Positions 11,922 to 25,509 are shown, numbered from the stretch's first letter. The stretch is 64,000 nt of DNA from Gnetum montanum (GCA_015680685.1 MNCI01010115.1:382778-446777); one strand, 5' to 3'. Notes: generated by a model not told the origin, from the letters alone. Translations and numbers: made by a program.

Positions 11922-12767
11922 TGATGAGTCCTGATATCAGATTCTCGATATCAAACCCTTGATATCAGGCCCTCAATATTGGATACGTGATATCATAAAT
12001 GCCAAAGTGATATTGGACATATGATTGGAACCAATCTTGTCGCCTATAAATAAGAGATAGGGGCACTTGTTTTTGCATTAGTTTTTAGTACCTCAGCCAA
12101 ATTCTTGTAGTTTTTCTATTCCAGAGTTAGAGTTATTTCTGAGTACTCAGAGTAGGAGTCATAAATTGAACAAATATTTATTCAAGCATTGTGTATCTAA
12201 GCACACCTTGTGTTCAGAAATAAAGATGAAATTTTTGATAAACTTTACAACATTCAAAATAGCTTAATTATTTCATTTAATGTTATTTACTATTATTTGG
12301 TACTCTCATTAGTTAATCAATGTTATTTCTATTGAATTGTTAATTACCAAAAAATTAGCACACTTAGCACAACCACTTCAAGCATACATGGAGCACTTGG
12401 TAACCCAGCAACAACTAGCATTTGGTAATTTCAGTAGTGTTATACTAGTTTAGGATGTGTCTAGAGAGATGGAACAAAGGACTAGTTAGAGAATAGTCAA
12501 TTAGTTAAATCAAATTAGTTATTAAATTACCTCATTTCTATCTTTTAAGCATCAAGAACATAAAACATAAAATAAAAAAAATCACATACCTTGAGTTTAC
12601 TTAATCATACAATTGTGCCTTACAAGTAAGCTTGGCAAGACAAAAATTGCATAACTCATACTTGTTCTACGGAGGTGCATAAGCACTTAATCCTTGGAGT
12701 TCGACCAGATCACAGGTGAATGCTCGTATGCATGTGCTTGGGCATATGGGTGCCTAGCTGCTCATCA
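11922..12767 (+). repeat. 3' LTR of element A
   Basis: 846 bp, TGATGAGTC to GCTCATCA, aligned end to end with 356-1200. It is followed by ACATG, which matches four of five bases of the left flank GCATG. Confidence 0.9.
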
Positions 12768-15700
12768 ACATGTAAACATGGGAATTTGCATATCTCCATA
12801 TGACTTAATAAGTAGATAGAGGCCATAAGTTTTTACAAGTGGTAGATCCAAGAATGATCTGTATTTTTTTCCATGGAGTTATATGAAGTTTGTAGCATCT
12901 TGTGATGCTAAAAAGAGTTGTAAGATTGTGAAAAATCACTTATTGAAGGCCACTAGATTGTCAACATCATTCATTTGTTCAAACCTTGTGAAAAATAGTA
13001 AACAGAGGCTACAAGAAAATAAGTTGACATGAGTCATAATTATGACCATTTAATGACTTCAATGTTGCCTTATAAATGATGTCTTGGGCAGGTGGGAATT
13101 CAAGTGAGGAATTTGGTTTCAACATTTTCTCCTCACTAATATTGTTTATAATGGGGATTTCAACCAAGAGCCCTTTGTGATGTTTCCAAATTTTTAGGTC
13201 AAGAGTGATGAAGCTACTTTAGGATATTGAGGTCACATCATAAAAAGGCTTGTAGGCTCAAGGCTTTGCTATTTAAGGTTAACTTGGTTGAATCAACACC
13301 ACCAAAGGGGTTTTATTATGCTTCAAAGGATAGTAAAATTTCTTTCACATCTCCTTAGCTCAATCCTACATGAAAACATGAGTACATCAAGTGGCATTTG
13401 CATGGTATAATTACTAAATAATGTAAAATAAGGCCAAAGCATAGCAACCTCTAGCTGCATAAGGCCCAAAAAAAGGTCATAACAATGTGAAACATGGCTA
13501 GAAAAGGTTAATATAGGGTCGAAACAAGGTAAAATGAGGTACAATAAAAATAAAAATATGGTAAACAAGGAAAAAATAGGATTAATTGATTAAAAATTAA
13601 TATTTTTCTAGTGATTGCATAGTTAGAATAGGCAAAAATCTAAGAAAATAGGCTTCAAGTTGTCATAATTAGCAAGAAAAATTACTATAAACCATTAGGA
13701 TTAGGAAAAAAATAGGGTATATATTCCTAAATTAATGATTTTTCATGGTCAAACTGGTTTCGAGAATCCAGAAATTCCTTGTTTCTAACGTGTAGAGGCC
13801 ATGCTTAGTTTTAGGTCCAAGTTCAATGTATTTAGCCAATTCTCTGACAACTTTTCTCACATGTAGTTTAGGCATATGAGAATAAAAAATAAAGAATTTT
13901 TTTTTTGTTTCACTTCTATTTTTGGCCTGACTAAGCTTAGTGTTGAAAACCTATGATAAAACAAAATATTTTTTCCATTTTTTTAAGACTATCATAAACT
14001 TCTTAATTTTTTTAACTTTATAAGATAACTTATATGCTAGGAAACTAACTTATAATCTTTATAAGCTAGGTAGCTTTCATAAACTTCATAAGCTAGGAAG
14101 TTGGCTTATAAGCTAGGTAACCTACATAGGTGGGCCCAACATGAAAGAGCTTGGTATAATAAGCTATGTTTTAAGGCTAAATAAGTTAACTAAAAGCTTT
14201 TCACAATTTAGACATCATATTTAAGTTCAAGTTATAGCTTTTTTAATTTATATTTTTCTTGATTAATTTAATTTTTTTTATTTTTAGTAATATAAGTGAT
14301 GTGCATAACCAAGCATCACCCAGTTATGAGATAGAATTTCTATGTTGAACCCAACACTAAGGTATTTGATACAATTTGATTTTAACCTATAAAGGTTGGA
14401 ATTGAAGTGATTTGGATGAGGCTTTTCGAATAACTCATCCAAATTGGCTAGTTATTCATTGATAACTTTCATGACATATTATGAAACTTATCTACAAAAC
14501 ATTTCATGAAAAACTATATATCATGCAATACAAACCTACATTTAAAAAGATGAACAAGATGGAGAATCAAACTAGGGACAAAGATGACATTACTAGGAAT
14601 ATGTTACTAGCATAAGATGAAATCTATTTCAAGTATTTCCAATTGGATGAGGTACTAGTGAAGCTTCACAAACCTTATACATAGATAAAGCATAACCCTA
14701 TTTTAGACAATAATCAAACTAAAATAAAAAATTGAACTAGGTGAGTAGGGATCAATTTCTAGTCCCAAAAAATAAAAATCTACATGTTACAGGACCAAAA
14801 ACCAAAATTATCAATGAAATTGAATACAACACAAACAAATCTATATGCCAATAGAAAATATATCATCTACAAGCATCATCCCTACCTACGTTCTTCTTTC
14901 TAGTAATATCTGGTGCATTTTCTATATTGCTTGATGTGTCACTAAGCTAGTGAATTTGGAAATTGTAAATGATTAATGACACAAGATCAAAGAAAACATG
15001 ATACCTCTTCCAAATTAAAAACAAGGGAGCAACATAGTACCAATAGATAATACTTGAATTTGATACAACTATCCACACTAGTTGAGGAGAATCAAATAGA
15101 AATAGCTCTAATTATTGTACACTACCTTGCCTATGGCCATTAACATGGATAGCAATTGACAATTGAGGATAGTTTCCATTCCTTTTACTAAACAAGGATA
15201 TTGAATCCATGCATGATTTTTTTCACTTATCATGGCTATTGGAGGTTTTATTGGTTTACAGGATTAGGCAAGGATGAACTTGGAGATGATGTTTTTTATA
15301 ATCTTCATCCTCCTGTGGCTTAGTTTTTACTCTTTCTAATTTTTTTATTATTACATTTCACTATTTTAATTTGGTTTTCATAACCTTGGAGATTGTATAT
15401 TATTTTCGTTGCTCTAAGTTGCACAGTGCAACTATGGTTATGGACATTTATGTATGTATATACTTTTATCATCACACTCACATAGAGTGACTTCAGATAT
15501 TATGTTAGAAATTTCTAATTATAAGTTAATTTTTTTTCTTTTTTAATGTTTCATATTTTTAGTTTGTTTAATGTTTTTCTCATAAAAGACTATAGGTTGA
15601 TTTGAAATAAGGTGTTGATGATAAAAATGGAAAATGTAAAAATGTAAAATTAATCATAATTTGTAAAGAGAAAATTATACATAATTCATGGAGGGCACAA

Positions 15701-15900
15701 TGTACTAATAAATGAGATAGAAGTCATGGCCATAAATTCACTAGTTTTAGACCTTGGCAGGCTACCACTTTGAAGCCTAGGAAGGCCATGGTGTTGCTAA
15801 TTCTAGACCTTTGTGGGCCATTGATAGTTTCTCTAGTAAACATGAGATAATTTTGGAAGAAAATATAGGGATATAACAAACATGGAAACATGATATAAGG
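12768..15900. other. Unassigned AT-rich DNA
   Basis: About 3.1 kb with no frame or domain I can defend. The stretch 14020-14210 repeats TTATAAGCTAGG-like words and resembles the CTTATAAGCTAGCTTA vocabulary of the element B LTR, so it may be a decayed relative. The rest shows only simple A/T runs. Confidence 0.4.
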
Positions 15901-16199
15901 CTACAAAAATAGGCACACAATGATTAATAAAGGAAGGCATAAGACATTGGTTGCCAATCTATTGCTTGAACCTTGATATATCAAGGAACCCCTTAGTTGT
16001 ACATTCATCATTCTTCATTGGCATTAATTGGTATGTTTTTTCATTGATCATTTGGTATTTTAGAGTTGGCATTACCATTTTTTTTATTAATTTTCTTTCA
16101 CTGGACCTAGCCTAAGTTTCAAGACTTTTCTCTTGAAACTCCACCTTTGAATCCTAGTCAATGTTGATGTTGTTGACATATGATGAACACATGTTATCC

Positions 16200-16740
16200 C
16201 CATAAATTCTCCACCCTCATATGGCAAGTGAATCTCCTAATTTATTGTAGATGAGACCACATGAAGCTTCACTAGCCATGATCTACCCAAGATCAGATTA
16301 AAATTGGGTGTCTCTTCAACTACTAGAAAGTTAGCAGATGTGGGAAACTATTCTCTAACTATGAAATCCAAGGTGATTGAACCTTGCACTGGTACTTGCA
16401 ATCCATTAATGACCTAAGTGTTGGGGTTGTGATTCCTTCAATGTTTTCAATTAAGCCTAGCTTCTCAACCTTGATGTATGGTATCACATTGGTTGTCATC
16501 CTATCATCCACATAAACATAATGAACCTTGTACCTACCAAGATGTATGGTAATGAGGAAAGATGCAAATAGTACTTCTTCATTTTGCAATTTTATCTTTA
16601 CCTTAATTTCATAAAATTTGAGCATGGATTGATGTCCATTTTCCCTATGTAAGGCTTTCTCAATGATATAATGAATAGATTCCTTGTTGGCCAGCATGTC
16701 TTCACTCATAGGGATAGAAGTCAACACTTGACTAGTGCAT
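16200..16740 (-). pseudogene. Protease relic of element B (Tat-like)
   Basis: The minus-strand frame 16727-16359 reads 'MLTSIPMSEDMLANKE', matching 'MLSSIPVSEDHPTNE' in element F (53260-53210), and then 'VHYVYVDDRMTTNVIPY', the degenerate retropepsin active-site region (family form VD-G-S-NV-P). Downstream at 16330-16200 it continues to match the post-protease segment of element F near 52860-52680. The motif has DDR where the catalytic D-G/S would be, as in the other copies here, so it is either a family feature or decay. Stops flank the open part. Confidence 0.6.
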
Positions 16741-17399
16741 CCCTATAAGTAGAAGAAGTCATAACTAGGTTGTATAGGTTCAACAATGTGTTATTTTATT
16801 TGAAAAAATATTTATGTTATCCCATTGCTACAAGGAATTTCTTTCCCCTAGTGTGTGATTCTTTGAGCCTTGGTGATCTTGATTTTCTTTATCTTTTCTA
16901 TGATTTTTTGCTTACGTTTTAGTGTATGTGTGTTGGACCCCTTATCCATGGGTGTTTACCTCCAAGCCTTTAATTTTTGACTATCTTAAGTGGGCTTTGC
17001 TTTTGGTTTGGTGACACGTTATTTTCATCACTATTGTAGTGATGATCTCTTGTTAACCATTGAGTTATTTGCCACTATACGTAGCCTTGGTCACAAGTTA
17101 TTACAAGTTTACTTGTAGATAGTGGAGGCACCCTAATAATGAAAGGTTCCCTAGCTTTATAGGGGTTTGTAATGTTTTTATTAGGTCATGATGTTGGTGC
17201 CACCAAAGGTATGACTCATAGAAGAAAAGGCTCCTTAGGGGTCATGGATGGTGGCACTTGTATGTCAAATGGTTTTCTAGGCTTTGGGTTTTGGATGTGT
17301 ATTGGTACTTTGACAATGAATGATTCTCTTGGAGGACTAGACCAAGGAAATGTTGTGAACAAGGCTATAGTATAATTTTTTTGTTAGTGTTTGGAGACT

Positions 17400-19420
17400 T
17401 GGGTTCATTCAACACAAATTCCCCTCGGTTAATCATCTTTTGAGAATTATCTTTCAACACTAGGAAGAAATTGGTGTCCTAACCAACTAGTTGATGATAA
17501 TGACAAAATGTATCAAGTTTGAAGTACTTCAATAGTTTTGGATCATATTTTGTTGCTAACATTGGATCTCTAGGCATCTCACGAAGATTATCATGCCCTT
17601 TGTGAGCTTCCTTAGATAGTTGCTTATGTTATATTTGATTATCTTTAGGAAACTATTCTAAGAGCTTAAAGACCTTCATAGGCAACCTAGTATATTTAGA
17701 ATTATGCTTACACTAGAAGTTTGATCTTGGCAAGTTAGAACTATATGATGTAGATAGTTGAGAGGAATCATAAGATGTGTTACATGGAGGAATTTTTTGT
17801 CTCTCTACTTTTTTTATATCCTTGGATACTATGGCCATAATTATTTACATTTATTTGATCCTATCATTATCCCTCCTAGAGTTCTTATTCTTGTAGAACA
17901 CATAGGCTAAGATCATTCTAGCCTTTATGGCCTCTTCCATGTTCATTTGTGATAAGGCTTGGCTTCGTGATTGAGGTTCTAAGCACTAGATCATTGACAT
18001 GATGAAGTCATTAACTGCTTCTTTAAAGATGGCCAAGAGGTGGATCTCAAAGATGAGCTTAGGAATCTTGTTGAATGTTGCATTCCATCTCTGAAAAAAC
18101 CTTTGAGTAGGTTCAGGTGGCCCCTACCTCACTCTCATCAGTTGGTCCAAGATTTTATCAGACTTTAGATTGTATTTTAGGCAATTGACAAACAGTTCTA
18201 TCAAATATTCAAGGAAAGAGGTAAAACCTCTATATAAGCTTTGGTACCAATCTAGGGTCTTTCCTTTCAAGGACATAGGAAAAATGCATAGTATTGTGTG
18301 AGGCCATGATTGCACTAGGAGGAACATACAACAAAATGTGATAATGTGTGCATTAAGGTATCCTTTATCATTTTATTTGTTTAAGATTGGGGTAGGCATG
18401 CTTGCGGGTATGGTTATCTAAGAAAAAATAGGGTTGATTGGGTTATCTTGGTGGAATTCCATAATCATTACCATTTTGTGTTATGCTATCCTCTAGTTTT
18501 TAGAGATTCTTAGTAAGATCATGGATCATTTGGAAATCTAGATCAAGACCTTTTGAAGCTCTTGAGAGCTACACTTGTTATTTTTGGACAACTAGTGGTT
18601 ATAAAATATGCAATGGTATGGACAAGAGAGGTCTTATGACTACTGTTGTGGGAGAATTAAACATGGGAAACAAGGTTTGCATTGGGGCATGAGGAACAAA
18701 GGGGTTGTTAGAAACAAATGGATTACATGATACACATGGAATTTGTATCCCATGAGAAGGATTAGCCATCACTCTGAAAGGTTGGGGCATGAGTGGAATT
18801 ACTAGTGGAGGTTGAAGCATAGTACCAAAGGGTGTACAAATAAATATTTACGTGAACTAGTAGCTATGTTAAGAACTTGAGCTTATGGAGATTACAAAGG
18901 GAGTTTTCTTCACTGTTGTAATGATAGGCAAAAAATTGAATATGGTCACTTGTGGGATAGATCATTGGGAAATGCCCCCTATGGGCATATCTAGCTCGTA
19001 TTCAAATCCAAACTCATCTTAAACCTCTAGGTGGGACCCTAGACTAGCCTTTTCACTAATTTCACCATCCTCATCTACACTTACTAACTCTACTAACAAG
19101 TGCATGTAAAATTTAGATAATTCAATGTGGTCATACAATGAAGAGATGTATTCCTTCCCATCCTTAAAGGCTAATTCATAGTGATAATTAGAGTCAAAAT
19201 ATTTGCATGGAATGCACAAAGTTGCTTGGACTTGTGCACATATAAAGTTATAGTATTATTCATCAATGTTTACATGTGATAGACTAAGTCCTAACTGCTT
19301 GAGGAATTTCCTATGCTCCACTATGGATGGGTACTTAGGGTCATATATGTGAGCAAATTCTTATTTGATGGCATTGGAAAAGATGTTATATAGTAGAATA
19401 GTTGGGGTAAAAGGCATAAA
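17400..19420 (-). pseudogene. gag relic of element B (Tat-like)
   Basis: The best-preserved block is 18327-18124 on the minus strand: 'SWPHTILCIFPMSLKGKTLDWY' and 'ELFVNCLKYNLKSD', matching the same capsid block in element F ('LTGKPLDWYQ', 'QFVTHFKYNLKPE' at 54890-54760). Upstream, 18820-18599 is a Pro-rich linker with many PxxP-like steps, as in element F. Downstream to 17400 are remnants of the zinc-knuckle region. Many stops. Capsid protein of a Tat-type element; dead. Confidence 0.6.
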
Positions 19421-19779
19421 ATGTGTAGATCAGTTAATTGGTAAAGGTAATAAAGCCTTAATTTAAATTAACTTAAATTTTAAATTTCAAATTTTAATTT
19501 TTACCAAAAAAATTAATTAAGTTAAATTAAATCATGTGGCACAAAACTACAACATAAAAATTTATTGTGTAAAAAGGTCATAGTGTATTTAGCTATAGCA
19601 TATGAGAGTTTGCAGTGTAATAGGCTATAGTGTATTTAGCTATTCAATATTTAAGTTGAAACATATTTAAACTATAGCATAAAAGGTTGCAGCTTGTGAA
19701 GCTATAATTGTAACAAAAAAATTACAATTTTTCTAGTATTCATTAATGTGTTTGAAACAATCTTGCTTTAGAGAAACTA

Positions 19780-20070
19780 GCTTATTTGAGGGTAAACATG
19801 TTAACTTCAGTTAAGCTAGCTTATTTGGCTAAAACAAGCTAGCTCAAAATAAGCTAGCTTATTTGGATAAATAGTTTGGCTTAAAATAAGCTAGCTTATA
19901 AAGGTAGAAAACTACAAATATGCTGGCAAATAATCTAGCTTATATTGCATAAATAGGCTAGAAAAACAATAAAAAGGCTAGCTTATAATGCATAAATAGG
20001 CTAGAAAAAAGGTAAATAAGCTAGCTTATAATGCGTAAATAAGCTAAAAAATAGTTAATAAGCTAGCATA
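19780..20070. repeat. Palindromic repeat field, ATAAGCTAGCTTAT
   Basis: A perfect 14-bp palindrome ATAAGCTAGCTTAT occurs at 19849-19862, 19886-19899 and 20016-20029, with near copies between (for example 19811-19824). The units sit in the leader between the primer-binding site and gag of element B. Spacing is irregular (about 37 and 130 bp), so this is a dispersed motif and not a simple satellite. Confidence 0.8.
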
Positions 20071-20143
20071 TGTAAGAGAAATAAACATGACACTGCAAAT
20101 ATGCTAACAAATGAGTTGGCGTATGGCAAAGAATTTAGGTAAA

Positions 20144-20163
20144 GGCCCTCCTTCTAGTGCTAG
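20144..20163 (-). other. Primer-binding site of element B
   Basis: The plus strand GGCCCTCCTTCTAGTGCTAG corresponds to the site GGCCCTCCTTCTAGCGCCAA of element F (56678-56697) with a few changes. It lies just inside the LTR edge at 20168. Confidence 0.65.
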
Positions 20164-20167
20164 AAAC

Positions 20168-21065
20168 TATAAGACTTGGAAAATTTGGTGCAAAAAAACT
20201 AAATATCCCAGTGAAAGATAGTTTAACCTTGAATTATATTGGTCTCAAAAAGGATTTGGAGTGCCCTAAATGATCCAATAGATCACTTAGGAACTTAAAA
20301 ATCTATAATGAGCATATTTAATAAAAATGGAAAAATAAAAATTGCAATATGTAGGACTTAAAGATATAACATAAGAACACTTTAGATAAGAATTAAATAC
20401 AAAGAAATAAGAGCTACAAAATTAGTATTAATTGTGAGAAAAAAAGGTGTTGATACATATGTCAAAGAATACAAAGTATTTTTGAAATATAGTGTAGATG
20501 ATAGGCTATGTGTCATACTTAATCTATACTAGTTTCTTGATATATCCATGGGATAAATGATAATTCTATTAAATTTAAGAAAAATTTGCACTAAAAGTGG
20601 TGTTGACAGGCTATGAAATCTACAACTATACTTCACTATTTTTGCCCTAGGAAACTTGATCTACTAAAAAGTCTTGAAATTGGCTGCAAATCTAGCTTAA
20701 ATAGGTTGTGATCTACATTAGTTATGGTTTCATATGTTCATATGAGTGTTACAAGCTATGTGTAATGTAAATATGTAGCTTATAAGCTAGTGTATTTTCT
20801 TTTAAGGCTAAAAATGCTAGCATATTTAAAGTTTTCACTACCCAAAATTTCAGCATAGGAGGTGCATGTGTAAGAGACTTTTACTAACTATGCAACGTAC
20901 TTACATTTTAGGCCTCTTATAAGGTAGCTTAAATGGGATTTACAACTTATAACATAGCTTAAATGATATTTACAACTTATAAGCTCTACAACTTATAAGC
21001 TAGCTTAAATGACATTCGCAGCTTATAAGCTTTGTAACTTATAAGCTAGCTTAAATGAGGTTCAA
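20168..21065 (-). repeat. 5' LTR of element B (right end approximate)
   Basis: Begins TATAAGACTTGG on the plus strand and aligns with 63216-64000, which starts TGTAAGGCTTTG. The shared stretch includes 'CACTTAGGAACTTAAAA' and 'CATATTTAATAAAAATGG'. The right part has short repeats of ACTTATAAGCTAGCTTAAATG. The exact right end is not fixed because the second copy leaves the window. Confidence 0.7.
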
Positions 21066-21099
21066 CATCATCCCACTCATAGATCCCCACCACCAATTG

Positions 21100-22950
21100 C
21101 TATCCTAACTCATTTAGGCAAGTGAGCATGATGTGGGAATTGACTATGAGGATGTCATATAGGAGAAAGAAGAAGAGTTTGAAGCTTGCTCTAAACCCAA
21201 GAGTCCCTTCCACATCACCTTTTAATAACCACTTTCTTGTTTGACCTTCCCTCAATTCAATTCACCTATACTCCTTGAGATAATTATAACACTGACATCA
21301 CCTTCACACTCCATCAATCTTAGGTTGATGCTTGTAATGAAAATGCAACAAACATAATACATGAAATATGATGCAATAGCTCCATTTAACTTGCCCTTCA
21401 TGGCATCATCTCAACCTGCCTATCCATCTTTACTAGTACTAATCATGTCAGCATAGCCCTATGTTCACGTAGGGCCCATCTCCAAGCCAACATGCACCTA
21501 GGCACATTTAGGTCTGAGTGCCTATTGATGTAGGCCTAGCTGTAAGCCATCATGCCTATGTTTGTCATGTTGTTGATTGGAAAAATGCTAGACTAGTACC
21601 AAGCACTACCCACAAGTTCTATTTTCTCTCTAGAAGACCTCTTAAGCTAGTTCATGATGCACTTCAAGTATAACTTAAAGCCAAAGGAAACCTTGGACTA
21701 GCTAATGCAGGTCAAGTAAGGCTATCTAGATCCCATGCAAAAGTTCATCCAACATTGAAGTACCCTGTTAAATGAAATACAAGAGCTAATAGCTAAGGCA
21801 TAGCTCTTGGCAATCTTCAAAGGCATAGTTAATGATTTCATCAAGTTAAAACTATATTACTTAAACTCAAAATTCTTAAGCTAGGCATTTGCCCAAACTA
21901 AGAGCATAGAAGACGCAATGCAAGCTAGCAAGGGCCTAGCCTATGTAGCTTACAAAAATCAACATTCAAGAAAGAAAAATGCAACAGTGGCAATGATAGC
22001 AACACACGCTAAAGTATCCAACTAGGGACAAATAGCTAGGCAGCCCAAAGCCCTGGCTTACAAATTTTCCAACTCTAGTGCTAAGGCCACCAATACACCT
22101 ACATTTTTACTGGCCCTAACATACATTAGCCAAAGCTCCAAATTTGAGTGCAAGGATTGCTCAAAATATATCCCATTACTACTAAAACCCTTATAGCTAC
22201 TAGATCAACTATTGAACGATGGGCACATACAACATAAGAAAATGTCTAAGGATGTCCAAATAATGCATTATAGATACTATGAGCTACTCAGAAACCCCAC
22301 TTTAGCAATACCAAATAAGCCCCCCATCCCATAGCACTTCAGGATAGACTACTTCTATCGTTACCACCAATTGTTTGGTCATAGCACAAACTTCTCTTGA
22401 GCTTTGCAAGATGATAGGCAAAGGATGATAGATAGGGGTGAACTAGTTCTTGAGAAAATAAACTCAATTAGGACTCAGAACCAATCCATGAGGGTGTACA
22501 ATGATCCTCTAAATGTGAATGGTACTAGATGCATCATAAACACCATCAGTGTCAGTGGCAAGTTAGAACTCATATAGTAGCCTTTTGTTGTCCAAGTGCC
22601 TTCTAATAGTGTAAGGGTCCCCTTGGCTTCCATGAGCTTGAGGGCCCCCTTCATTGCTAGAGCATCACCTTGGGCACCCACAACACCTACTATGGTTAAG
22701 GTCCCATATCATGTCATAAAAATGACTACTTAGCCATCATTTGTCATTAGAATACCACAATGTGCTAGTCCCTCATCTACCTGTACCCAGTAGTGGGCAA
22801 TGCATTAGCCCCATCTCGTCCAAGGGCCAACCTTGCTGGAAACATGGGTAGACCCACTAGATGACAATGCAAGAGGCCTAACAATTTCCTTGTAGATGAA
22901 ATTGCTAAGCAAATATAAAACGAAATAGCACTTGGTCAGCCAAATCTGGT
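21100..22950 (+). pseudogene. gag relic of element C (Tat-like)
   Basis: The plus strand from about 21655 reads 'MHFKYNLKPKETLD', then 'PMQKFIQH-STLLNEIQELI' and 'DFIKLKLYYLN'. These match the capsid block of element F (54800-54590, minus strand) codon by codon apart from stops. Near 22340-22390, 'DYFYRYHQLFGHSTNF' corresponds to the zinc-knuckle block (C-x-Y/F-H-x-x-x-G-H) with the Cys lost. Upstream (21100-21650) is a diverged N-terminal part. Multiple stops; not functional. Confidence 0.65.
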
Positions 22951-24060
22951 CCTTATCTCTACAATTCTTATGGCCAATGCAACTGAAAAGGCTACAACCA
23001 ACAAACCATAGCTAAGCACTAAGGCCTCCAAAGAGGCCAAGCAAGGAAAGAATAAGTCACCTCTGCAAGATATTCATCTCTTAGGCCACATGAAGAAATT
23101 CAAGGCCAAAAAATGGTAGATAATGGCAAGGACTTTGTAGATGTGTTGACCTAAGTTAAATAGGCACTCAAGTAAAAAACACCACATTAAGCATGCATGA
23201 CCTAATTATGATCTCATCTACCCACCATGAAGCATAGGTGTAGATGTGACCTTCATTCCTATCATAGAGAACATCCCTAAAAATGAAAACGCCATCCACA
23301 TAGTGATTTTTCGTCTTACATTGTAAGAATCGAGTTTCACATCCCTAACATTTCATGATAAAGTAATTAAGATCAACCCTGAGAAGGATGAGGTCATGAC
23401 AGCCCTAATGTTCATCACCATACATGTTGGGCAACACAAGATTTGCAATATGCATGTCGATGATTGAACAACAATAAATGTAATACCATAAACTATCATA
23501 GATAAGCTAAGCCTCACATACCAAATCAAGCCAATGAAAATCATGTGTCTAAAATCCTTCGATGGATCCTGTGTCATTGTTAGGAGCATAGTCACCATAG
23601 CCTTTATAGCAAGTGAGAAATTCCCCATCACTGCTGAATTCATCATCATAGAGGAAATTCTAGGCTTTAAACTAATATTGGGTAGGTTGTGGCTGACCCA
23701 CTTATGATCTATCTCCTTTCCAATTCACCAAGAGATTTACTTTCCATACGAAGGTGGTGAAGTTATCATCCATGGTGATAGCATCATTCCTTTGGCCATC
23801 AATAACATAGATATGGAGCAAGGGTCGAAGTTTGAATTTCCTAATGATGCACCTATGGTAGACAATTCAATGGATAAGGCTAACATACCGAAAATAGTAG
23901 TGAAATCCAATTACCTCCTAGAGGATGGCCTTTAAGTAGAATTTCCCTTCAACATAGCAAGCGAGGATCCAGGAGACTACCAAATAACCCTAGGCCCTAC
24001 ATACCTCCTAACCCACATAGGATTAGGAAGAAACTACATGAATAAGATATCCCATTAGCT
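22951..24060 (+). pseudogene. Protease relic of element C (Tat-like)
   Basis: At 23351-23520 the plus strand reads 'INPEKDEVMTALMFITIHV' and 'MHVDD-TTINVIPYTIIDKL', the same block as 'MHVDDRAAKNVIPFPIIEQL' in element F. It continues open for more than 80 codons: 'FIIIEEILGFKLILGRLWL' (the I-LGR motif of retropepsins) at about 23636-23695 and 'HQEIYFPYEGGEVIIHGD' at 23722-23778. The element stops here; no RT or integrase follows. Instead the sequence passes into tandem-repeat fields. Confidence 0.7.
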
Positions 24061-24379
24061 AGAAACATGCTCCATGTATTTAACTTTCACTTGCATTGCA
24101 TTTTTTGACATATTTTCATTTAGCTAGATTGCTTAGATTATGCATCATTTTGCTTCATTTACACATTTATTTTCTTTGATTACACATTCATTTGCTTAGT
24201 TTACACACTTGCCCTATTATTTCACACCTTCACATTTATTGAAGAAAACATTAAAATGCATAAAAATCATAAAAGCCAAAATTACAAAAAGAGAGTTAGT
24301 AATACGTAACCGACTATGGCCTAAAAATGGCAATGCTTTTACTTCCAACACAACTCCCTTGAATGGACTAAAACTATCA

Positions 24380-25020
24380 CTTTTAATTTTATGACCAAAT
24401 GGCCCACTATGGGCTTAATCTAGCAACACACGGATCCAAAATGAACTTCAATTACTGCCATAGCCCAAAATGACCTTAAACTAGCAAACCACTTGGCCTA
24501 GAATGGCCTAAAACGATCACTTTCAATTCAAATGCTATGGCTAGGAATGGCCTTAAACTACCACAAGGGCATGGAACTACCTCAGACTATCACCAACTAG
24601 CCCCTACGTCCTTAAACTAGCAACACAAGATCTTGAAATGATCTTAAACAACCATAACAGCCTAAAACAGCCTTAAATCAGCAAATGCTATAGCCTGAAA
24701 TGTTCTAAAACTATCATGTTTAAACAATCACAATGGCCCACTACTGCCTTAAATTGGTAACACAAGGGCCCAAAATAACCTTAAACTACCATAACGGCCT
24801 AGAATGGGCTAAAACTATCATTGTGGCCCAAAATGGCCAAAAACTACCATCAACATACTATGTCCTTAAACTATCATGGGGTCCATCATTATTTTAAACT
24901 AACAATAGACTCAATATGGCTTCCAATGGCCTAGACTTGCATACTCATAACAAATTTAATAAAATCATCATATGCCATACTTGAAGCCATACTACGTTTA
25001 CAATGTAGCACTACACATCA
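24380..25020 (+). repeat. Imperfect repeat field (AATGGCCTTAAACTA words)
   Basis: Words such as AATGGCC, CCTTAAACTA and AACTATCA recur every 40-60 bp with much variation. The reverse complement of this vocabulary appears in the 3' region of element F (42440-42800), so it is probably the 3' repeat domain of a Tat-type element. Confidence 0.6.
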
Positions 25021-25039
25021 TTGAAGCAAGGTAAGCGTT

Positions 25040-25440
25040 TGTTTGCTATGATGTATAACACTCATCCACTATGATGCTAAACTGGCATAGCACTTGTCTG
25101 CTACAATGATAAATTAGCAAAACAACTCATATATTATGATGATAAACTAGTACAACACTCATCCGCTATGATGCTAAATTGGCATAGCAACTCATCCATT
25201 GTGACACTAAACTGGCATAACAACTCATCCATTATGACAGTAAACTAGCACAACATTCATCCTTGGGTCATGATGTTAAATTGGCACAATTCATCTACTA
25301 GGACTATAAACTAGCATAGCATGGTTTACTAGGACCTTAAACTAGGTTTACAATCTACTAAGACCTTAAGCTAGCAATGCCATGGTCTACCAAGACCTTA
25401 AACTAGGTTCATGGCCAACCACTAATAATTCCTTTCAACC
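25040..25440 (+). repeat. ~42-bp tandem repeat array
   Basis: Successive copies of a unit like CTATGATGCTAAACTGGCAT followed by AGCAACTCATCCA. The later copies (25300-25420) change to a CTAGGACCTTAAACTAG form. Several adjacent units are recognisable by eye, spaced about 40-43 bp. Confidence 0.7.
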
Positions 25441-25509
25441 TCCTACAAGCAAGTAAGCATAAACCATAGCCCCCTTCTAGACCATGTAGGTGGGCATGCT
25501 ACAACTTCA

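Larger units (their letters stand above)
356..12767 (+). mobile_element. Element A: degenerate Athila-type Ty3/gypsy retrotransposon
   Basis: A complete but dead LTR retrotransposon. It has two related LTRs (356-1200 and 11922-12767) with the same termini, TGATGA and TCATCA. A primer-binding site directly follows the left LTR and a G-rich tract directly precedes the right one. Between them lie gag, protease, RT-RNase H and integrase relics in that order on the plus strand. Flanking GCATG/ACATG is a target duplication with one change. The tRNA-Asp primer site, the protease-to-RT linker and the RNase H tail resemble the Athila lineage. Every domain has several stops and some frame changes, so nothing is expressible as a polyprotein. 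The gag region carries a nested insertion at 3335-5786. Confidence 0.85.

Noticed and set aside
18599-18820. Independent Pro-rich gene on the minus strand
   Set aside because: Position and composition match the Pro-rich linker of Tat-type gag in element B.
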